IMG/VR virus record: IMGVR_UViG_3300027782_000068
Coordinates: 1 to 64,000 of that record
Reading direction: 5' to 3' (one strand)
DNA length: 64,000 nucleotides
Origin: a virus
Shown here: one piece after another, positions 1-9,100 of the stretch
Numbering within the stretch: position 1 is the stretch's first letter
Layout: the number at the start of each line of letters is the position of its first letter
Program-made: the position numbers and the translations under genes
Notes under the pieces: generated by a model
What the model was told of the DNA's origin: nothing
The model's database searches: none
Seen by the model: the letters and a program-made list of their open reading frames with translations, nothing else

Positions 1-174
1 GGTGTTGGTGTTGGTGTTGGTGTTGGTGTTGGTGTTGGTGTTGGTGTTGGTGTTGGTGTTGGTGTTGGTGTTGGTGTTGGTGTTGGTGTTGGTGTTGGTG
101 TTGGTGTTGGTGTTGGTGTTGGAGTCGGTGTTGGTGTTGGTGTTGGTGTTGGAGTCGGTGTTGGAGTCGGCGTC
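1..174. repeat. GGTGTT hexanucleotide tandem repeat encoding a (Thr-Pro)n linker
   Basis: Twenty perfect copies of GGTGTT fill 1-120 and degenerate copies (GGAGTC, GGCGTC) continue to about 174. On the minus strand, in the frame of the giant protein, it reads Thr-Pro over and over. The array continues beyond the window. As the unit is six bases, gain or loss of units keeps the reading frame. Shorter versions lie at about 2088-2130, 4878-4925, 5258-5283, 6408-6470, 7370-7395 and 9430-9545, each at a domain boundary of the same protein. Confidence 0.95.
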
Positions 175-3100
175 GTTGCTGGACCAAAAGTTTTAGGATA
201 GATGCAGACTGACTGTGGATTAGTACTATTTGTTTTATTAGCTCCAGCATAAGTTAATAAGCCAGTAGAAGTATTTCTCCTGTACTCTCCTACATAGCCA
301 GTGTTAAAAACCACATATACGCTAGTCCCGTCTGCTGAAACGCACATGTCGTATGAGGCTAAACTTTGTGGTGTGTTAATCTTTCCATTTTGTACTAATG
401 CACCAGTTGAAACATTCCTGCTATATATCGAAACACCAGCGCCACTATTACTTGATACATAAACACTTATACCGTCTGCAGATATACATATCCCCCAAGG
501 CTGGCTTGCGGGGGTTGGAACGGTGCCCCTTAACACTAAAGCTCCAGTGGTAGCATCTCTATCATACCAAAGAACATAATCTTTATAAAAAGCCGTCACA
601 TACACATTTTTACCATCTTTAGAAATACAGATTCCATGAGGATTAAAATTATCACCCTGTTTATAATCTCCTATTTGACCATTCGCCGTTAATACGCCAG
701 TCGAAATATTTCTTGAATATATAGAAACTAATGCTGGCGAATTCAAATTAATAACATAAACGCTCTTATCATCTTCTGAAACGCAAAGTCCCTCCTGTAA
801 TCCCCAAGTTCTAATTTCACCCAATACAGCAAGCGCTCCAGATGTAGTATTTCTACTCAACATGTGAAGTTTACCTAATCGGCTAGCAGCATAAACGCTG
901 GTGCCATCCTTAGAAATGCAGATCGAATACATTTGGTCAGCTATATTCGATAAGATAGTGCCATTATCTGTTAGTGTGCCTGTCGTTTTATCTCTTGAGT
1001 ATATCTTTATTAATGAATTAGTACCGACATAAACACTAGTGCCATCTTCAGAGATGCAAATACCCTTTGAAGTATTTCCAGTAGCGGGACCGATAGCAAT
1101 GATGCCTTTAGAAAGTAAAGAACCATTAGTAGAATTTCTATCAAAACATTCGACGTTTTGTGGGATTACATCATTTACAACATAAACATTTGAATCGCTT
1201 GGTGTAAGTATTGGCGCTGTTATTGGGGAATACATAGTACTGCAAGCGAAAGCAAGCCAATAGTCTGTACTTCCAGATGTTTTTATACCTCTTATTTCTG
1301 CGCCGCCAGACGAGATCACCGTAATCCCAGCATATACAGGAACATTAAAACTACCACTTGCCCATCCGTTAAAGCATCCTAAAGAAACACATTCTAAAAT
1401 AATTTGGCGATTATTGACAGATAATATTTTATATGTGCCATTCACATTATCCCAGCAAATCGCCGGAGCAGGCGCAACACCTTGTATTATTATTGTTTCA
1501 CCGGCACTAAAACTCTTGCCATTAGAGCCAGTTAAAGTGACTGTCTTAGTATTGTTAGGACCCAACGCCGTGATTGCGAGATAACCAAGACCAGCATTGC
1601 AACCGTGAGTACAATTTAAAGGTGGCGGTGTTGGGGTTGGTGTCGCCACTGGCGGCGGTGTCGGCGTCGCAACGGGCGGTGGTGTCGGCGTCGCCACTGG
1701 CGGTGTATTCGGCGAACTTACTGGAGTAATCTGACAACTAGAAGACAAGGCCCTCCAAAATAAGACCCCCCTGTTTTCCCAAGCAATATACTCGCATAAG
1801 CCATCACAGCCTGGCGAGCAAGGCCCAGTCTTTCTGTCTCCTAGCTGTACGTTAGGTTCAGTGACTTGCGTATAATCTAGAGCGCAAAGACAACTTACTG
1901 GTGAACCAGGAACCGGTATCGGTGTGGTTAAATAACTAGTGCCATCAAAAGTTATCGGATTTGCTATCAACACCAAATCAGGATCACTAACGAACAATTC
2001 CTTTGAACCCGTCCCCAACTGATACTCTAGACCATTATATCCCCATGCAAGTAATTTACCGCAAATTGATGGAGTTATAAATGTGGTCGGAGTTGGAGTC
2101 GGCGTAGGAGTCGGAGTCGGTGTTGGTGTAATCAAAGGACACGCCAGAGTCACTTCTACACCTTCCCAGAGCGGATTGACAGGCGAGCCTTTTCTAGGTG
2201 TTATGGCTGTTACTACATAATCAGCGGAATTCGATACACCACCTACAATATTAACAGTTTCATTTAATATAAAGTTACGGCCATTGGATAGGCCACCATA
2301 GAATGAATGTTTATAAGTTAAGTAAACAGTATAGACAATTACATTCTTTGGTTTACAGGTCGCTTCATAATAGGTAAAGCCGCCTAAGTCTCTTAATCCA
2401 ACATACTTATATGTCCCATCCGAGATGCCGATTTTAGCACCTGGGTAAATAGAATTAGTACCATTAAAATTGTAAACGGTTAAGTCTTCGTTATTAAAAT
2501 AATCATTTAGTTTAGGATCAGGCAGACCAGTGCGAAACAAGAAAGTCGATTCATCTATATAAACATATGTCATCTGATTGCCAAGGGTATTAGCAGTCGT
2601 AAATTTAGAGCTAACACCTGTTATACTTCCATTATTAAAAAAGGCAAATCGACCATAATACCAAACGGGTTTTTGTTGGGTTTTATTAGGATCAAGGAAA
2701 TATAATCCTAAAACGCATGGCTCGCTAACAATCGTATTAATTTGCGTTGCGCCAGATGTCATGCCAGTTACCACTGTATTGACATAAGAGGCATCGCCGG
2801 AAGTAGCATTGCTTGGCCATTGTTTAAAACAGCTAATGTCAGGGTTACTGAAAGGGGGCGGTGTAGCATCGCAAATTGATATAGCAATGTTAGCAGGATT
2901 ACCACGTTCAGGTATCGATGAAAACGCCACAAAACGATTATTACCAAAGGCTACGATGGCATCACTAATTGGGGACAGAGTACCAGCACTGCGAATAAAC
3001 CAGCTAAACCCATCAGCAGATACTGCCTGTATAGTATCTGAAGAAGTTAAAAGAAAGATGCCAGCCCCATATGATATCCGCACCCATTTTACGGATGGCG

Positions 3101-6100
3101 TTATTCTTGGTGTTGGAAGCGATATCTTTGTCCATTTTTTGGCATCAGAAGAAACCGCGACGTAGTTCGCATCTAGTGCGCTAGGTATAGCCACAAAGAC
3201 ATCGCTTCCATAAACAATATCCACCCAAGGATCTGTCTTAACTGGCAGATTAAATATGCTCCAGTTAATACCATCAGTAGAGACCATCGCGTATCCAGCA
3301 TTTACCAAAGCACCACTAGATAATTCTTTTGATGCTATAGCCACAAATTGGCCATTAGCGTAAATCAATTCAGACCATGCAGCGAATACAGGCAACGTCA
3401 TCTGTGACCAAGTTGCACCATTGTCGACAGAATATGCACCTATGTTAGAATAACTTAACGCCACATATTTTCCAGCGCCGTAGCATGCTTGAAGCCAGTT
3501 TTTGCTTGCTGAACTAGGGAGTGTCGGTAAAGTCGAGTATATTTGCCAAATTCTTCCACCATCTACAGACTTAGCGACTGTTTTTTCCTCTGAAAGTATC
3601 AAGTATGTCGTATTCGGGCCAACAGCAATATCTTTCCAAACTGAGGTCCCAGGTGTCGAAGCACCATAGACATTAAAAGACGCCCAAGTTATACCATCAT
3701 CAGATATCTTAAGGTCAGAAGTGGTTGCATTAAGCAACATAAAATTAGAACCATATGTAAAGAGCAAGTCGGAGTAATTCGGCAAACCGCCAAGCGGGCT
3801 GGTAAAGTCTGGCGCTCTGCTCGCTGTCCAAGATGTTAAACAAGATATTTCGTTACAGTATGATACGGCAGCCTTAGCGCCATCGGCGCCGCCGTTATAA
3901 ATAACTAAAAAGGTGTTGTTTTCTTTAAAGAAATTTATAAAGCTAAGGCCTGGGGCTGCAGTATTAAAAGTTAATGTCGAGGTCGACCAATTTATACCAT
4001 CTGTAGAATGGGCTATATCAGAATTGTTTACACCACTCGGGACTTTTACCGCTGCTAGAAACGCAGCGCCAAGATAAAAAGACGAGGCGGTTGATGAACT
4101 TCTAATAAAGCTAAAGGAAGAAACATTATTTGGTAAAACAATATTCTGCCATGCCGATGGTGTACCAGTCTTAACCGCCGCGCCATTGGCCAGCGTAATA
4201 GCGACAATCGTATTGCTATGACCCTCAATGCCTGTCCATTTATCAGAACGTGGGAATTTCTCTACGACCCAAGTAACACCATCTATTGATGTTAAATAAG
4301 TATCATATGAAGAGCCGTCTGCGTTCTTGCCAATCAGATAAAATTTATCACTAAAACTAACTGTTAGCCAGACATTATTCGGGATCGTAGGTAGATTTAT
4401 TAGTGTAAATGTGAGCAGGGTTGGATCTGTAGAGTGAATCCCATGTTTATACACTTTGCCGTCTGAATGAATAGCAACTAGCACGCTGGCAGAAGTATTA
4501 TAACTAATAGAAACGATAATCAGATCAATACCTACCTGAGCCGCGTCAAACGGTTTGGCCCAAGTTTTACCATCGTCGGTCGATAGCCGGACGACGCCTG
4601 GTGTGCTGTAGATCACAAACACTGGTGTACTTGCGCCAGCTAAAAAAGCTATCTTATTCCAGTATCCTGTTGACAACGAGGGTAATGTAAACGTAGTCCA
4701 TGTCTTTCCGGAATTACTCTTATAACCTACATCTAGTGGTAAACTATTACCAAGGATATCATTGTGTGTGATGGCGTAATAATTAAGGCCGAAGGTCGCA
4801 GCATCGACAATTATCCTGTCAGATGGGATATCTGATCTTTCCCAGAGATATCCGCAAATGTTTGAAGCAGTAGTAACTGTGGTCGGAGTTGGTGTCGGAG
4901 TCGGTGTTGGAGTAGGTGTTGGTGTAAGAGAACAAACGATCGTGTGGATACCGTTAATAATCTTAGAGATAAAATAGTAACCATTAGTACCTTGTGATGC
5001 AGAATTTTCGTTAATTAATACTTTATCTCCGGCAGAAAATGGAGAAGCAATTATAATTGCGCCACTACTACTAGTGTATTGGTAAAATTCCCTGTAGTCG
5101 TTTTGTGGTGGTGTATAACTTAAATTACCTTTTACAACTATAGTATTTCCTAAGGTAGCTTGCATAACCGCACCAGTATTTATACTAGTAATAGTCATAG
5201 CAGCACTACTATTAGCAAAAAATGGCGGCCAAGTTAAAAAGGAACAAGCCGTAGCAGTCGGAGTTGGTGTAGGTGTTGGAGTAGTAACACATTGAGCGAC
5301 AAGAACATTACCATAATTTAATGGCGCGCCGAGCGTGCCTTGAGTAGTCGTTATAGCACTAATAATGAATTTAGAAGATGATTTATCTTGTGAGGTATAA
5401 CCAAACGCTATATTGTTGGCCCTTGGTTGAGCGTTAGGAGAAGTAGGATACGTAAAAAGACTACCGGTAACGATCCAATTAATACCATCTTGAGAAGTAA
5501 GCGCATATTGAAGTGTATCAGGAACGCTTTTTCTAAAAGGCATAATTACGAAAGTACCAGATCCAAAAGTAATGAAAGCGCTATCGCTATAACCAGTTGT
5601 AATAGTAGTTGGCAATGTAGCTTTAACCCAAGGACCAAGATTTGGTCCTTGGCTAGAGTAGACGCCTTTTTCAGAAGTCAAGACATATCTTCCGGCACCA
5701 TAAACTAGATTACGAATATTGCCTGCTCCGACAGGTAAATCAAAAGGGATAAAAGCATTGGGACCGCCATCGGACATATACCCCTTTGTCGAAACTTGGC
5801 TGCCGGTCATAGTTCCTGCTGGAAATGTAAAAAATAAGCCGTTAGTAAACGTTACATTCCAATCAGGGCCGGGCAAAGAAAATCTATAAGTGGCAGAGCC
5901 AAAAGTTAAGCCATCATCAGAAAAATAAAAGTTAACACTCCTTCCAATCGCGGTGTATATGTCTTGTGTTACTAGAAGGAATTTATTGTTTCCGTAAGCT
6001 ATACTCAGAGGAAACTCGAAACCATATTTTCCGTCGAATTTATATGAATTAAACGTGCTGCCAAAATCATCTGTATAAATAATATCGTAGTTAGGAGTAT

Positions 6101-9100
6101 AAACATCATTGTTTGCCCAAAAGATTATTCTTTTGTCGCTAACTGCTATTTTAGAATAAAAGTAAGGATAAGCATTAAAGCCATTAAAAACATAATTTTT
6201 TGGTAATTTAGTATCTGTCCAATTAGTACCATCGATTGATGTCTGCAAGTAGCTGGGGACAGAAACAGTTCCACCATCTGCTATCTCAATTGATTCGGTG
6301 GTGATTAGATTTATGAAACGACCTTGACCGTAAGTTATATAGTAAGAGCTGCCGCCCGTGACTTTCGTCGGCACAGCGGACCAGTTCGTTACTATGCATG
6401 GATTGATTGGTGTTGGTGTTGGTGTTGGTGTTGGTGTTGGTGTTGGTGTAGGTGTAGGTGTAGGTGTCAACGAATTACCACCAACACTAGCAGCGGCAAG
6501 CCCGTATCTTTCAGTGCCGATGCCAGTTGTATCAGTGGCGACAACGCCGGTGCTACTAACAAGATTCGTTATGCTTACTGCTGCAGTAGAACTAGTTCTT
6601 CCATATCCAAAAATCGCTTTATCACCACCATATCCGGCAGCTGCATTAAGCATTCTGGCGGTACCAATGCCGGAAGTATCTGATGCAACAACACCGATAC
6701 TACTGATAAGATTAGTCGAGGAGATATAAACATTCTGAAAGAAACCAAAGCCAAAAATCGCCTTATCTTTACCATATCCGGCTGCTGAAGAGCCTGATCG
6801 TCCGCTACCAACACCATTTGTGTCTGACGCGACTACTCCAGTGTTACTAACAAGGTTAGTCATCGAATATATTGAGGTATTGTTTTGCCCAAAGCCAAAA
6901 ATTGCTTTATCACCACCATAACCGGCAGCAGCTAAAAAATTCCTAACCGAGCCGACCCCGGCAGTGTCAGACGCTACGAGACCAGTGTTATTAACAAGGT
7001 TAGTAATAGCGACATAACCTGTAGTATAGCCATAGCCAAATATGGCTTTATCAGTGCCATAGCCGGCTGCTGCTAAGCCCATTCTAGCGGTTCCCAAGCC
7101 AGATGTATCAGACGCGATAACTCCAATATTACTAACAAGATTCGTTAAATTTGTATTTATGCTGCCGCCAAATGTAATCCCATAACCAAATATAGCTTTA
7201 TCTGTGCCGTAGCCAGCTGCAGCCAAATAATGTCTGGCCGTTCCAATACCGGCAGAATCGGTCGCGACAACACCAGTATTTGAAACTAGATTAGTAACGC
7301 TCGAAGTTGCAAGGCTGCCACTAACGCCAAATCCAAATACGGCTCGACCAGCGGTAACATATGAGGGTGTCGGAGTAGGAGTCGGTGTCGGCGATAGTGA
7401 GACGCACCTAAAAAATATAAAAACAGAAGGATCTAAGGCATTTCCCTGATAGATATATGAACCATCTGGCGAAATCGATAAACCTCGTGGCGTGACGCCA
7501 GTAGGTATTTCTCCTAAATATGTCAAGCTTCCGGTGGATATGTTTCTACGATATGTCGTAAGGGCGCCTAGGGAGCCTATAGCTACTATAATTGCGCTGC
7601 TAACATAGACGTTTGAACCATCCGGAGATATTATAATATCGGTAGGTACTGCGGCTGTAGCAATAGAACCGCTGAGTGTAAGACTACCTGTAGAAGTAGA
7701 TCTCGAAAAAATAGTAACAGCATCAGCTCCAAGGGTATTGGAAGGATTTTTGGTGCCTAAAGTGTAAACGGTTTTTCCGTCCGGCGAAACAATACCTTCG
7801 TTATAAAATACTTCATTGCCTATTATTCTATCGACATAGGTTAGCAGTCCAGTCGATTGGCTTATGCTAAAATTAGATATTGAAGTACCTATGACCTGCC
7901 GGCCAGCATTAAAAGTCTCATCTTGAGAAACATATAAGTTTAAGCCATCCGGCGAGATATACAATCCACGAATATAAAAAGTGTTAGATGTAGGTATGGT
8001 TACGACGACATAACCAAGCGGGGCAAGAACACCTGTTGAAGCGTTCCTAGTATAAATAGAAATTATAGTATTGTAGGTCGCAGTATAGACAAATAGCCCA
8101 TTTGGAGAAAATATTAATTTACCCATTTGACCGTTAGTAACCACTGGACCAACAGTTCCTATCGATGTTATACTGCCTGTGGCTGCATTTCTTGAATACA
8201 TTGTGATCACATAGACTGAAGTAGGATCTGTGAGCGGACCAGTTATAGAAGAAATATAAACATATTTTGAATCAGGTGAAACACATATTCCATAAGGCGA
8301 GTATCCAGCGGCTGTTTCTTCTACAAAGGTTATAAGTCCAGTGCTTTTGTCTATTGAAAATATAGCCACTTTGGTGGGGGTATTACCAAGGCCACCACCT
8401 AAAACATATAATGTCCGTCCGTCTGGTGAGACGACATTGTCTTGTGGGTATACGACGTTTGATGGTGATTGCCCGACTTTTTCTAATAGGTCTAAGCATG
8501 GTGTCGGTGTCGGTGCTGGGTTACCACCATAATTAGTCGCTGCTAAATTATTTCTAGCAGTACCAACAATAGCTGTATCCGCCGAAACAACGCCAAAGCT
8601 TGAAACATAATTTGCGAGATTTAGATAAGTCTTACTAGCATTTCCGGACCCATATCCAAATACGGCTTTATTGCCACCATAGATGGTAGCGGAAGATTCC
8701 GTCTTTACAGAACCAGCAATTACAGTATTAGTTGAAACTATACCAAGATTATTAACAATATTCGTCTCAGCATAAGTGGAGCTATTTGTGGATCCATATC
8801 CAAATATGGCCTTATCACCACCGAAGCCTGCTGCCGCCAAATATGCCCTAGCAGTACCAACGCCAGCGGTATTAGACGCCATAACACCGGTGTTAGAAAC
8901 AAGATTTGTAAAACTAATATATGCATAGGGATTTGTGTTCGAAAGCCCATATCCGAAAATAGCTTTATCACCACCATAACCAGCTGCCGCGCCAGAAGTT
9001 CTTGGAGTACTAGAAGCATTAGCCGTATCGGTCGCAACAACACCAGTATTAGATACAAGATTAGTTAAACTGGTAAAAGTAAAAGTAATTCCAGTATTCC

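Noticed and set aside
1-174. CRISPR array
   Set aside because: The units are six-base tandem repeats without spacers and are coding.
2-196. Plus-strand frame of alternating Leu-Val
   Set aside because: It is the mirror of the hexamer repeat; the opposite strand holds the long coding frame with Thr-Pro.
2809-3165. Plus-strand frame inside the giant gene (also those at 5427-5708, 6324-6729 and 8341-8532)
   Set aside because: All lie opposite the intact 11-kb frame, have no ribosome sites and include low-complexity Trp-Cys or Gly-Val runs.
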